A DNA stretch of 64,000 nucleotides from Gammaproteobacteria bacterium (GCA_024235015.1 JACKNG010000004.1:1-64000); one strand, 5' to 3'. Counted from the first letter of the stretch, positions 40,058-48,800 are shown. The notes: generated by a model from the sequence alone, not told the origin. Program-made: numbers and translations.

Positions 40058-40172
40058 ACGTTCGCCAGGACGTGCCCACCACTCCTCCCAAGGTGGGCAG
40101 CCCGCCCTCCCCAAGCGGGCAAAGTGGCCCCGGTTCCGTAAATCCCCCTACTTTCGACCGGGGCCTTTTTTT
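40058..40172 (+). ncRNA. Small regulatory RNA candidate at the engB (Spot 42/ErsA/sX13) locus
   Basis: About 115 nt from the sigmaE-type promoter to a terminator. Hairpin 1: GCCCACC / GGTGGGC (40074-40080, 40092-40098) with loop ACTCCTCCCAA. Hairpin 2: GCCCGC / GCGGGC (40100-40105, 40115-40120) with loop CCTCCCCAA. The terminator loop also has a CCCCC run. C-rich, CCUCC-bearing loops can pair with G-rich ribosome sites, as proposed for ErsA and sX13. It converges on engB, followed by cc4 and dsbA, the ErsA neighbourhood of Pseudomonas. Relation to ErsA is by position, promoter class and loops, not proven homology. Confidence 0.7.
40126..40172 (+). terminator. Rho-independent terminator of the small RNA
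   Basis: GGCCCCGGT (40126-40134) pairs perfectly with ACCGGGGCC (40157-40165) and is followed by seven T (40166-40172). The U tract is on the plus strand only, so it ends the small RNA, not engB. Confidence 0.85.
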
Positions 40173-40187
40173 GCCTGGCGTTCGGCC

Positions 40188-40823
40188 TCAGCCCGGCGTT
40201 GCACCGGCTTCCAGCCAGTCCGCCAGTACCGTGAAGGCCTCCTCCACCCCCTGCTGCTTGAGGGCCGAGAACAACTGCACGCTGCTGGCCTCGCCACCGT
40301 GCGCGGCGAGGTGGCGTTCGACCGCGCGCAGGGTGTCGAGGGCGGCGCCGCGCGACAACTTGTCGGCCTTGTTCAACAGGACGTGCAGGGGCACGCCGGC
40401 AGCAGCGCACCAGGCGATGATGATCTCGTCCTGGGGCTTGATCGGATGCCGGATGTCCATCAGCAGGACCAGTCCGGCGAGCGACTGGCGCCGCTCGAGA
40501 TACTGTGGCAGCGCCCGGTCCCAGTGCGCGCGGACGCTCTTGGCCACCTTGGCATAGCCGAACCCCGGCAGGTCGACGAGGCGACGGGTCTCGTCGAGGG
40601 CAAAGACGACGAAATGCTGCGTGCGCCCGGGCGTGCGGCTGGTGCGGGCCAGGTTGCGCTGGTTGCACAGCACGTTGATGGCGCTCGATTTGCCGCTGTT
40701 CGAGCGCCCGGCGAAGGCCACTTCGATGCCGTGATCGCCGGGCAACTGGCGCAGCTCGGGCGAACTGAGGAGAAAGTGCGCGTTCTGGAGCAGCTTGCGC
40801 GCGGCGGCGCCGTCGTCGTTCAT
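40188..40823 (-). CDS. engB: Ribosome-biogenesis GTPase EngB (YihA/YsxC)
   Basis: A 211-aa GTPase for 50S assembly. From ATG 40823, G1 is FAGRSNSGKSSAIN, G3 DLPGFGYAKV, G4 LNKADKL and G5 near SVQLFSALK. TSRTPGRTQHFVVF is the switch I region. The frame is open upstream by 43 codons without family similarity. It is divergent from cytochrome c4 and convergent with the small RNA. Confidence 0.96.
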   Translation of the reverse strand: MNDDGAAARKLLQNAHFLLSSPELRQLPGDHGIEVAFAGRSNSGKSSAINVLCNQRNLARTSRTPGRTQHFVVFALDETRRLVDLPGFGYAKVAKSVRAHWDRALPQYLERRQSLAGLVLLMDIRHPIKPQDEIIIAWCAAAGVPLHVLLNKADKLSRGAALDTLRAVERHLAAHGGEASSVQLFSALKQQGVEEAFTVLADWLEAGATPG

Positions 40824-41033
40824 TGCATCGCATCTCACCACCCGGCGCGCCTGGCGCCGGGTGCACATGACCGGGAGAGTTTCGTGATGAAGCCTCCGCA
40901 TAAGAGCCTGCGCTACCCGTTGGAGGCATCGCACGGGCGCCCCGGTGCACATTTACTCCGCGTAAACGGCACTCCGCGATGCTCGCGCGCCCGGCCGTCG
41001 GGCCTGCTCGACTACTTTTGCAGAGGTTCCTTA

Positions 41034-41039
41034 TATAAT
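41034..41039 (+). promoter_or_regulatory. -10 element for cytochrome c4
   Basis: A perfect TATAAT, 33 bp before the ATG at 41072. No good -35 is seen at 16-18 bp. Confidence 0.45.
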
Positions 41040-41071
41040 CCGCCCCGTTCCCAGTAACCGAGAGCGATACG

Positions 41072-41671
41072 ATGTACCAGAGGAACCTGTTCCTTTTCGT
41101 GGCCCTGCTGTGCCTAGGCAGCGTGATGGCGACGGCGCAGGCCGAGGGCCAGGCCAAGACCGCGGTGTGCGTTGCGTGCCACGGTGCCGACGGCAACAGC
41201 ATGAATCCGATCTGGCCCAATCTCGCCGGCCAGCACGCCGAGTACATCGTAGCGCAACTCAAGGCCTTCAAGTCCGGCGCCCGCGAGAACCCTTCGATGT
41301 CACCGATGGCTGCGACCGTGGCCGACGAGGACATGGCCGAAATCGGCGCCTGGTACCAGGCGCAGGCGCTCAAGATCGCGCCGCTCGGCGATGCCGACGT
41401 CAGCAAGGGCCAGGAACTCTACCGCGGCGGTGACGCCGAGCGCGGCATCCCGGCCTGCATGGCCTGCCACGGGCCGACCGGCGCCGGCAACGGCGCGGCG
41501 CGCTTCCCCGCCCTGCGCGGCCAGCACGCCGAATACACGGCCCTCCAGCTCAAGGCCTACCGCGACGGTTCGCGCAGTACCGATCCGCAGAGCATGATGC
41601 GAACCATCGCCGGGCGCCTGACCGACGACGACATCGAGCAGCTCTCGCGCTACGTTTCCGCGCTGCACTGA
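41072..41671 (+). CDS. Dihaem cytochrome c4
   Basis: Periplasmic electron carrier to terminal oxidases (199 aa). Signal peptide MYQRNLFLFVALLCLGSVMATAQA (written here in two parts: MYQRNLFLFVALL and CLGSVMATAQA). Two haem sites, CVACH (C33-H37) and CMACH (C129-H133), each followed by GADGNS or GPTGAGNG and a distal Met (SPMAA, QSMMRT). The two halves repeat LAGQHAEY / LRGQHAEYT. Order engB-cc4-dsbA matches Pseudomonas. Confidence 0.94.
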   Translation: MYQRNLFLFVALLCLGSVMATAQAEGQAKTAVCVACHGADGNSMNPIWPNLAGQHAEYIVAQLKAFKSGARENPSMSPMAATVADEDMAEIGAWYQAQALKIAPLGDADVSKGQELYRGGDAERGIPACMACHGPTGAGNGAARFPALRGQHAEYTALQLKAYRDGSRSTDPQSMMRTIAGRLTDDDIEQLSRYVSALH

Positions 41672-41762
41672 GATCGCGGCCACGGTTCCCGTGCATCGCC
41701 ACGGGAACCCGGCGCCGACACCAGGCACTAAACCCTTCCTGCTCTCTCACGGACCCGGTTCC

Positions 41763-42386
41763 ATGCTCAGAATCCTGCTCCTGACCCTGCTCGTCGGTAC
41801 CAGCATGGCTGCCACCGCCGAAGACGAGTTCCGCCTCGGCCGCCACTACGAGAAGATCACGCCCCCGGTCGAGACCTCGGTCGCGGACGGCAAGGTCGAA
41901 GTGGTGGAGATGTTCTGGTACGGCTGCCCGCACTGCTACGAGTTCGAGCCGACCCTGGAGAAATGGCTGGAGCACAAGCCCGACAACATCGAGTTCGTGC
42001 GTGTCCCGGCGGTTTTCGCGCACAACTGGGAGATTCACGCCCGCGCCTATTACGCCGCCCAGCAGCTCGGCATCCTGGACAAGACCCATCGCGCCCTGTT
42101 CGACGCCCTGCACAAGGAACGCCGGCGGCTGTTCGACGAGGACTCCCTGGCCGCCTTCTACGCCGATTTCGGCGTCACCGAACAGCAGTTCCGCGACGCC
42201 TACGAGTCCTTCGACGTCGACTCCAAGGTCCGCCACGCCATCGCCCTGACCCGCAAATACGGCATCAGCGGCGTGCCGTCGATCATCGTCAATGGGACCT
42301 ATCGCACCGGCACCCAGCAGGCCGGCGACTACGACACGGTGCTAAAGGTTGCCGAATTCCTCGCCGCTAAGGAGAGCAACCGGTAA
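41763..42386 (+). CDS. dsbA: Thiol:disulfide interchange protein DsbA
   Basis: Periplasmic oxidant that introduces disulfides in secreted proteins (207 aa). The ATG 41763 gives a signal peptide (LRILLLTLLVGTSMAATA); the longer frame upstream lacks one. Active site C55-P-H-C58 in FWYGCPHCYEF; cis-Pro in ISGVPSIIVNG. It follows cytochrome c4 by 91 bp. Confidence 0.95.
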   Translation: MLRILLLTLLVGTSMAATAEDEFRLGRHYEKITPPVETSVADGKVEVVEMFWYGCPHCYEFEPTLEKWLEHKPDNIEFVRVPAVFAHNWEIHARAYYAAQQLGILDKTHRALFDALHKERRRLFDEDSLAAFYADFGVTEQQFRDAYESFDVDSKVRHAIALTRKYGISGVPSIIVNGTYRTGTQQAGDYDTVLKVAEFLAAKESNR

Positions 42387-42515
42387 CTGCGCGGGATCGC
42401 TGATACCCGGGCAGGCGCCATCACGGTCGCCTGCCACGCTCGACCTGCACCGCGTGCCCGGCCCGGTACCCGCCGCCGGCGGATACCGTCGACATCGACG
42501 ACGGCGGTCAGGAAC

Positions 42516-44099
42516 TTGGATAACGTGGCACGCAACCTGAGAACCTTGGGCGACAAGCGCGAGACATCACCCGAGCGTGTCGCGGCGGAGACCATCAGCC
42601 GCCTGCAGCGAGGCATCCTGCGACTCGCCCTCGCCTACCACGGGCGCAATGCCGAGCTCGACACCAAGCTCAAGGAATTCGGCCACCTCATTCGCAGCGG
42701 CCAGCGCAACGGCAACCGCCAGAAGCTGATCGATGAGATCGTCGAGACCATCGTCTCGCTCGACCTCGATCCCGAGGAAGCGACCAGGCCGACACGCGGC
42801 GAGCCGCGCCCGGGCACGGAACTCGGCGACTTTCTCGCCGCCCTGGATGTGCCCGAGACCCTGCAACCCGACCTCGACCGCACCCAGCGCCTGCTGTCCC
42901 AGGCCTCCGATCGCGCCGCACTGCTCAGCGAAGTGCACCACCTCGCCGCGGTGTTGTCACAGAACCTGATGCGCTCGGTCGACAGCTGCGCCGACAGCCC
43001 GACCATCCGCATGCTGCTCGGCGACCTGCTCGAGCGCATCCCGGTCTCGACCAGGCACGTCGCGCGGCTGGCCCCCATCCGCCGCAGCATCGAGGATGCC
43101 GATCACGTCGATGCCTTCGTCGCCGCCGGCTCGGCCATCGCCGAGCTCGTCACCGACCTCCAGCAGGAGCTGCAACAGGAGCTCGAAACGCTCACCCGCT
43201 TCCTGCGCGAAGCGGGGCAGCGCCTGCGCGAGTTCGATCAATTCGTGCACCAGTCGCGCGACATGCACGTCGACGCGACCAACGATGCCTTGCAACTCAG
43301 CGACGCCGTCAACGGCGAAATCCTCCAGCTGCGCACCAGCGCCGCCGAGGCGACCAGCCTCGAAGTCCTCAAGGACCAGATCAGCGGCCATCTCGACAGC
43401 ATCGGCAGCGGCCTCAACTCGTTCGTCGCTGCCCAGAAGCTGCGCGCGGTTGAGGCCAACGACAGCATCGACCGCATGAAACGCCGCCTGCACGAACTCG
43501 AGGCCCAGGCCGAACACCTGCGCGAGGATCTCGAGGAACAGCATGCCCGGGTGCTGATCGACCCGCTCACGGGCGTGCTGAACCGCACCGGCTACATCGA
43601 GACGGCGACCAAGCAGGTCGCGCGCTGGAAACGTCACGGCGGGGCACTCTCGCTGGCCGTCATCGATCTCGACCTGTTCAAGCGCATCAACGACGAATAC
43701 GGCCACAGCGCCGGCGACCGCGTGTTGTCGACCGTGGCCAACAAGCTCAACGAACTGATCCGCAAGAGCGACATCCTGTGCCGCTTCGGTGGCGAGGAGT
43801 TCGTCCTGCTGCTGCCCGAGACGACGGCGGAGCAGGCCACGCTGCTCGTCGAGAAACTGCGCGCCCACGTCGAGGATTGCGCGTTCCGCTACAAGGACAC
43901 TCCCGTCCGGGTGACGATTTCCTGCGGCGTCGCGGAGTTCGCGCCTGGCGATACGCTCGAAGCGGTCTTCGAACGCGCCGATCTCGCCATGTACGAGGCC
44001 AAGCAGGGCGGCCGCAACTGCGTGTGCACCGCCGGCGGCATTACCTGCACCGGCCAGGCGCAGGACCCCGCGCCTACCGCTCGGGCGGCAGGAAATTGA
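42516..44099 (+). CDS. dgcP: Diguanylate cyclase, DgcP-like
   Basis: Makes c-di-GMP from two GTP (about 527 aa). An N-terminal helical region (about 1-340, with long coiled coils) is followed by a GGDEF domain with active site GGEEF (425-429) and inhibitory I-site RKSD (416-419) five residues upstream, so it is predicted active and feedback-controlled. LIDPLTGVLNRTGY and LSLAVIDLDLFKRIND are domain landmarks. In Pseudomonas a DgcP gene lies near dsbA and works in biofilm formation; this synteny supports the name. The start is uncertain: TTG 42516 or GTG 42525. The last 26 bp overlap the convergent antiporter gene. Confidence 0.85.
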   Translation: MDNVARNLRTLGDKRETSPERVAAETISRLQRGILRLALAYHGRNAELDTKLKEFGHLIRSGQRNGNRQKLIDEIVETIVSLDLDPEEATRPTRGEPRPGTELGDFLAALDVPETLQPDLDRTQRLLSQASDRAALLSEVHHLAAVLSQNLMRSVDSCADSPTIRMLLGDLLERIPVSTRHVARLAPIRRSIEDADHVDAFVAAGSAIAELVTDLQQELQQELETLTRFLREAGQRLREFDQFVHQSRDMHVDATNDALQLSDAVNGEILQLRTSAAEATSLEVLKDQISGHLDSIGSGLNSFVAAQKLRAVEANDSIDRMKRRLHELEAQAEHLREDLEEQHARVLIDPLTGVLNRTGYIETATKQVARWKRHGGALSLAVIDLDLFKRINDEYGHSAGDRVLSTVANKLNELIRKSDILCRFGGEEFVLLLPETTAEQATLLVEKLRAHVEDCAFRYKDTPVRVTISCGVAEFAPGDTLEAVFERADLAMYEAKQGGRNCVCTAGGITCTGQAQDPAPTARAAGN

Positions 44100-45861
44100 T
44101 CACGGTATCCCCCGCGGCGCCCTTGTAGCGCTCGAGATTCAGGATCAGCCCGCCCGACTGGCGCACCACCAGGGCGGCGAACAGGGAATCGCCGACGCGC
44201 TTGCGGTAGGTGGCGAAGTCGAACTCCTCGGTCAGGCGGGTCTTCTGGAACCGCCAGCCTTCGAAGTAGCGCTGCAGCAGTACCTCGTAGAGGGCGTCGT
44301 CGGCGAACACGTGCTGGCCACGCAGGCTCATCGCCAGGCCCTTGCGCTCGTCGGCGTCCGCCGCCGGCAGGGGCAACTGGAACACCGCACTGCGGTTGAA
44401 CTCGGCCGAGAAGCGCGTACACACCAGCGCGTTGTAGGCATCGTTGTCGGTCGCGGCGAGGACGTAACCCATCGCCGAGAGATCGAGATGGGCATCGGCC
44501 GACTCCGACACCACCTGGCCGAAATGGATCGGCACCCCGGCCAGGCGTGCCGGGCGCAGGCGGTGCCAGGAAGCATCGACCACCAGCACCGGGATCTCGA
44601 GATCGCGCAGGCGCTCGGCAAGATTGATTGCCCACGGCGAAGCGCCGACGATGACCAGTCCATCCGCGCGCGGCGAAGCCTGGCCCAGGCGACGGGCAAC
44701 CCAGGGCAGCGAAAAGCCGTGCAGCACCACGGTGGTGACGATGAGGACGAAAACCAGCGGCAGGAGCTTGGCGGCATCGGGATAGCCGGCCTCGAGCATG
44801 CGCGTGGTGAAAGCACCGGCAACGGCCGCGGCAACGATCCCGCGCGGCGCGATCCAACCGACCAGCAGGCGTTCCTGCCAGGTGAGATCCGTGCCCAGGG
44901 TGGCGAGGAATACCGCCACCGGGCGCACCACCAGCACGACCAGCGCGATCAGGAACGCGCCGTGCCAGTCGAGCTCGCGCACCAGGCCGAGGTCGAGATT
45001 CGCCGTCAGCACGATGAACAGGCCCGATACCAGGACGATGGAGATGTTCTCCTTGAAGCGACGCAACTCCTCGATGCTCGGCAGGTTGGCGTTGCCGAGC
45101 GCTAGGCCGAGCGCGGTGACGGTCAACAGCCCGGCCTCGTCGAGCAGCGCGTTACCGAGCGCATAGGTCACCAGCACCATGGCCAGCATGGCCGGGCCCT
45201 TGAGATATTCCGGGAACCAGCCACGGCGGTAGCAGGTGCCCAGCGCGCCGCCGGCGAACCAGCCGAGCGCCGCTGCCGCGCCGAGCGTGCCGAGGACCGT
45301 GCCGACCAGGGCAAGCCCGCCGTGATCCTCGCCGTGGGTGACCAGGAACTCGAACACCACCACCGCCAGGACCGCGCCGAGCGGGTCGTTGACGATGCCC
45401 TCCCACTTGAGCAGCGAAGCCGGGCGCGCACGCAGCCGTGCCTGGCGCAGGAGCGGCAGGATGACGGTAGGCCCGGTGACCACGATGATGGCACCGAACA
45501 CGCTGGCCACCGGCAATGACAGCAGCCCGATCAGGTGCGCGGACGCCGTGCCGAGGACGAACGAGAACACCAGGCCCAGGGTGACCAGGCGACGTACGCC
45601 GCCACCGGCGCGGACCAGCTCGTGGAAATGCAGGTTGAGTCCGCCCTCGAACAGGATTACGGCCACGGCGAGCTGCACGAAGGGTTCGAGCAGGCTGCCG
45701 AACTCGATCTGCGGCCGCACCTGGCCGGTGAGGGGACCGAGCAGGAAACCGGTCGCCGTGAGCAGGACGATAGCCGGGATGCGGAACCGCCACGCCAACC
45801 ATTGCGCAGCCGTTCCGGCGAACAGGATCAACGCGACGACATTCGCCAGGTGGGCGTGCAT
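44074..45861 (-). CDS. CPA-type sodium/proton antiporter with RCK/TrkA-N-like domain
   Basis: A 595-aa membrane protein. About 12 membrane helices fill residues 5-405, with GPTVILPLLRQARLR and the ion-site signature EGIVNDPLGAVLAVVVFE typical of NhaP-type CPA1 exchangers. A soluble nucleotide-binding domain (about 415-530, DGLVIVGASPWAINLAERL) and a short TrkA-C-like end follow. It probably exchanges Na+ or K+ for H+ under nucleotide control; the exact ion is unknown. It is divergent from pstS. Confidence 0.87.
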   Translation of the reverse strand: MHAHLANVVALILFAGTAAQWLAWRFRIPAIVLLTATGFLLGPLTGQVRPQIEFGSLLEPFVQLAVAVILFEGGLNLHFHELVRAGGGVRRLVTLGLVFSFVLGTASAHLIGLLSLPVASVFGAIIVVTGPTVILPLLRQARLRARPASLLKWEGIVNDPLGAVLAVVVFEFLVTHGEDHGGLALVGTVLGTLGAAAALGWFAGGALGTCYRRGWFPEYLKGPAMLAMVLVTYALGNALLDEAGLLTVTALGLALGNANLPSIEELRRFKENISIVLVSGLFIVLTANLDLGLVRELDWHGAFLIALVVLVVRPVAVFLATLGTDLTWQERLLVGWIAPRGIVAAAVAGAFTTRMLEAGYPDAAKLLPLVFVLIVTTVVLHGFSLPWVARRLGQASPRADGLVIVGASPWAINLAERLRDLEIPVLVVDASWHRLRPARLAGVPIHFGQVVSESADAHLDLSAMGYVLAATDNDAYNALVCTRFSAEFNRSAVFQLPLPAADADERKGLAMSLRGQHVFADDALYEVLLQRYFEGWRFQKTRLTEEFDFATYRKRVGDSLFAALVVRQSGGLILNLERYKGAAGDTVINFLPPER

Positions 45862-45956
45862 GGTGGCGTGACGTGCCTAGGACAATTCCGAATGCGCCGG
45901 CGTACCTACCACTACCACCGGGAAACCCGGGGCGCAGGCGGCCGTCATGCCGGTTT

Positions 45957-45974
45957 TTGTCACATGACTGTCAC
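45957..45974 (+). promoter_or_regulatory. Pho box upstream of pstS
   Basis: Two direct 7-mers TTGTCAC and CTGTCAC start 11 bp apart (spacer ATGA), the PhoB-binding layout. CATTAT at 45985-45990 is at the right distance for the -10 of a PhoB-activated promoter. Confidence 0.8.
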
Positions 45975-46046
45975 AATACTTAAACATTATGCGCCCCAGC
46001 CACGGTTCGATGGCTCCTCCCCTATCCAATTGTTCAGGAGACTGCC

Positions 46047-47018
46047 TTGATTCACAAACACCTGCTCGCCCTGCCCCTCGCCGGCCTGCTGGCCACGGGC
46101 GTCGCCGCCGCCGTCGAGGTCGATGCCGACCTGCCCGACTACGAGAAGGTCAGCGGCATTTCCGGCAACCTGTCCAGCGTTGGCTCCGACACCCTGGCCA
46201 ATCTCATGACCTTGTGGGCCGAGGCCTTCAAGAAGGCCCATCCCAGCGTCAACATCCAGATCCAGGCCGCCGGCTCCTCGACTGCGCCGCCGGCCCTGAC
46301 CGAGGGCACCTCGAACCTCGGGCCGATGAGCCGCAAGATGAAATCGAACGAGATCGAGGCCTTCGAAGCCAAGCACGGCTACAAGCCGACCGCGATTCCG
46401 GTCGCCATCGACGCCCTCGCCGTCTACGTGAACAAGGACAACCCCATCGAGGGCCTGACGATTCCGCAGGTCGATGCCATCTTCTCCGCCACGCGCACCT
46501 GCGGCTACCCCTCGGACATCACAACCTGGGGCCAGGCCGGCATGAGCGGCGAGTGGGCGGCCCGCGCCATCCAGCTCTACGGCCGCAACTCCGTCTCCGG
46601 CACCTACGGTTTCTTCAAGGACGAGGCCCTGTGCAAGGGTGATTACAAGAACACCGTCAACGAGCAGCCGGGTTCGGCCTCGGTCGTGCAGGGCGTGACC
46701 AAGTCGCTCAACGGTATCGGTTATTCCGGCATCGGCTACCGCACGTCAGGCGTGCGCGCCGTACCGCTGGCGCCGAAGGCAGGTGCAGACTTCGTCGAGG
46801 CCTCGGCCGAGAACGCCATTTCCGGCAAGTACCCGCTTGGACGCTTCCTCTACATCTACGTCAACAAGCACCCCAACCAGCCGCTGCCGCCGCTCGAGCG
46901 CGCCTTCATGAAGATGGTGCTGTCGAAGGCCGGCCAGCAGATTGTGATCAAGGACGGCTACATCCCGCTGCCGGCCAAGGTGGTCGCCAAGCAGCTCGAA
47001 TCGGTGCTGGCCGAGTAA
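46047..47018 (+). CDS. pstS: PstS-family phosphate-binding protein
   Basis: Periplasmic phosphate-binding protein (323 aa). The TTG at 46047 has AGGAG six bases before it and begins a signal peptide ([20 protein letters not shown]). Ligand-binding segments are [38 protein letters not shown] and [12 protein letters not shown]. It has a Pho box, but no pstC, pstA, pstB or phoU gene follows; the next plus-strand gene is a cytochrome. It thus either serves a transporter encoded elsewhere or has another phosphate-scavenging role. Confidence 0.92.
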   Translation: MIHKHLLALPLAGLLATGVAAAVEVDADLPDYEKVSGISGNLSSVGSDTLANLMTLWAEAFKKAHPSVNIQIQAAGSSTAPPALTEGTSNLGPMSRKMKSNEIEAFEAKHGYKPTAIPVAIDALAVYVNKDNPIEGLTIPQVDAIFSATRTCGYPSDITTWGQAGMSGEWAARAIQLYGRNSVSGTYGFFKDEALCKGDYKNTVNEQPGSASVVQGVTKSLNGIGYSGIGYRTSGVRAVPLAPKAGADFVEASAENAISGKYPLGRFLYIYVNKHPNQPLPPLERAFMKMVLSKAGQQIVIKDGYIPLPAKVVAKQLESVLAE

Positions 47019-47245
47019 GCGCATCCCACTTACGCCGCTGCGTCGCGCCGCCGGCGCGGCGGCGTTGCCCTTCGCGCAACCTGGCACGGCGGGATGATGG
47101 CGCACCTCAACGGAGCAAAAGCGTCTGGAGGACAAACAAGCGGTGCTCAAACTCGCTCTCGAAGACCGTTTGGCTTAATCAGCGCGAAACCGGACTTCGA
47201 ACCGCAAATTTGGCAATACCCTTCAGGGTGTTAGCTGGAATTTCA

Positions 47246-47271
47246 GCGGGTGATTTAGGCGGGTGATTTAG
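47246..47271. repeat. Tandem 13-bp repeat
   Basis: GCGGGTGATTTAG occurs twice without a gap (47246-47258 and 47259-47271), immediately beyond the 3' end of tRNA-Arg. It looks like a small slippage duplication. Confidence 0.75.
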
Positions 47272-47274
47272 AGA

Positions 47275-47351
47275 TGGCGCGCCCGACAGGATTCGAACCT
47301 GTGACCTCTGCCTTCGGAGGGCAGCACTCTATCCAGCTGAGCTACGGGCGC
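47275..47351 (-). tRNA. tRNA-Arg (anticodon CCG)
   Basis: 77 nt with encoded CCA. The acceptor stem GCGCCCG pairs with CGGGCGC, the discriminator is G, the anticodon stem CTGCC/GGCAG holds loop CTCCGAA (CCG, reads CGG), and the T-arm contains GGTTCGAATCC. A degenerate second copy lies 179 bp away. Confidence 0.95.
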
Positions 47352-47453
47352 GGCGGGGAACGTAGGCTAACGCGTCGGGCGACGCAGGGAAAGCGTGGCG
47401 GGAACCCTGACTCGACCCGGCAGGCCTGGATGACCGTGACCGGCGTCGTCCAA

Positions 47454-47581
47454 TCTCGCTCACGCCAGATTGTGAAGCTCCGAACACTGCCCTCGGAGGG
47501 CAGTACTTGGTCCGGCGGTCCTGCGGGCGCGGTGGGGCGCGCCGGCTGACGCGTCGGGCGACGGGCGGAAAGCCCGGCGGG
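47454..47581 (-). pseudogene. Decayed duplicate of tRNA-Arg and its flank
   Basis: Every position corresponds, without gaps, to 47275-47402 at an offset of 179 bp. I count 74 of 95 identities over the anticodon arm, 5' half and upstream flank (47487-47581) and about 19 of 33 over the 3' half. The anticodon arm persists (CTGCC CTCGGAG GGCAG in plus orientation) but acceptor, D and T arms no longer pair, so it is not a working tRNA. Confidence 0.75.
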
Positions 47582-47760
47582 CAGGCTGCATCGCCCCGAC
47601 GGGTCTGCACGGCCGACCATACCGGCGGCGCCGGCGGCCGCCTCCGATCGTTTCGCCGTGACCTTGCGCCATCAGCACAATCACCGCAGCACCACCCTCC
47701 CCGTAGCCCGGGCGACGCACGTAAGCGCCCGTTCAGGCTAGAGAATCAGGGTGTTTTCGC

Positions 47761-47766
47761 TATAAT
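47761..47766 (+). promoter_or_regulatory. -10 element for the tandem c-type cytochrome
   Basis: A perfect TATAAT, 75 bp before the ATG at 47841, preceded by TTTTCGC. There is no convincing -35. The stretch 47582-47760 otherwise holds nothing recognisable. Confidence 0.45.
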
Positions 47767-47840
47767 GCGCGCGGCCTCGCCGGGCTCTCCCGTGCGCCTT
47801 GGCCATCGATCATTCCTCTAAATTCGTTCGAGAGCAGATC

Positions 47841-48761
47841 ATGAGCAACCAAGACGACGCGGTCTTCGTCCGCAACTTTTCCATGGTTCTGGTGGGGCTT
47901 GTCGTGGTCGGGATCATGGCCTTCATCCTGGCCAAGATCGTCAACCGCAGCTTCCAGGACACGCTCGACTCGAGCCCCTCGGCGGCGGCCCGCGTTGCGC
48001 CCATGGGCCAGTTGAACACCGGCGACGCGCCGCTCGAGATGCAAGCCGCCGCGGCGCCCGCCGCACCGGCGCACGGCGAAGCGCCGGCCGCCGCTGCAGC
48101 CCCGGCCGCTGCCGAGGCCAGCGGCGACGTCGGCAAGGCCACCTACGACAAGGTCTGCTTCGCCTGTCACGCCCAGGGCATCGCCGGTGCGCCGAAGTAC
48201 GGCGACATGGCGGCCTGGGAGGCGCGTCTCGAAAAGGGTGCGGATGCACTCCACCACAATGCCATCGCGGGCTTCACCGGCTCCGCCGGCATGATGCCGC
48301 CCAAGGGCGGCAACCCGGCGTTGAGCGACGACGAGGTCAAGGCCGCCGTCGATTACATGCTCGCAGCCGTCGGTGGCGGCGCTGCAGCAGCGACCGAGCC
48401 AGCCGCCAGCGAGGGCGCCCCTGCCACCGAGGCTGCACCGGCGGCGACCGACGAGGCACCCGCCGCCGCGGCCGCAGAACCCGCCGCCGAGACGGCCAGC
48501 GCCGACAACGCGCGCGGCAAGGAAGTCTACGACGCCGCCTGCTTCGTTTGTCATACCCCGGGCGCGGCCGGCGCACCGAAGTTCGGCGATGCAACCGCCT
48601 GGGCGCCGCGCATCGAGAAGGGCAAGGACACCCTCTACCACAGCGCCATCAACGGCTTCATGGGTAACGCCGGGATGATGCCGCCGAAGGGCGGTCGCCC
48701 GGACTTCTCCGACGACGACGTCAAGGCCGCGGTCGACTACATGGTTGCCAACGGCCAGTAA
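47841..48761 (+). CDS. Membrane-anchored tandem cytochrome c5-like protein
   Basis: A 306-aa protein with an N-terminal membrane anchor (about 12-33, FSMVLVGLVVVGIMAFILAK) and two cytochrome c5-like domains. The haem sites are CFACH (C106-H110) and CFVCH (C234-H238), each followed by G(A)APK.GD, a central helix and the distal Met in GMMPPKGG. Ala/Pro/Glu-rich linkers (about 50-95 and 185-225) give the domains reach. The domains are clearly an internal duplication. It is likely an electron shuttle between a membrane complex and an oxidase. Confidence 0.9.
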   Translation: MSNQDDAVFVRNFSMVLVGLVVVGIMAFILAKIVNRSFQDTLDSSPSAAARVAPMGQLNTGDAPLEMQAAAAPAAPAHGEAPAAAAAPAAAEASGDVGKATYDKVCFACHAQGIAGAPKYGDMAAWEARLEKGADALHHNAIAGFTGSAGMMPPKGGNPALSDDEVKAAVDYMLAAVGGGAAAATEPAASEGAPATEAAPAATDEAPAAAAAEPAAETASADNARGKEVYDAACFVCHTPGAAGAPKFGDATAWAPRIEKGKDTLYHSAINGFMGNAGMMPPKGGRPDFSDDDVKAAVDYMVANGQ

Positions 48762-48800
48762 GCCCGCCGCCCGCGGCCGCGGCGCAAGGCCGTGGCCGCC

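Noticed and set aside
38932..41406. 824-codon minus-strand frame spanning rpmE, the small-RNA gap and engB
   Set aside because: It crosses several certain features on both strands; no family-like protein or ribosome site.
47274..47821. Two small plus-strand ORFs with similar C-terminal peptides
   Set aside because: The similarity comes from the duplicated tRNA and its flank; the ORFs run through a tRNA gene.
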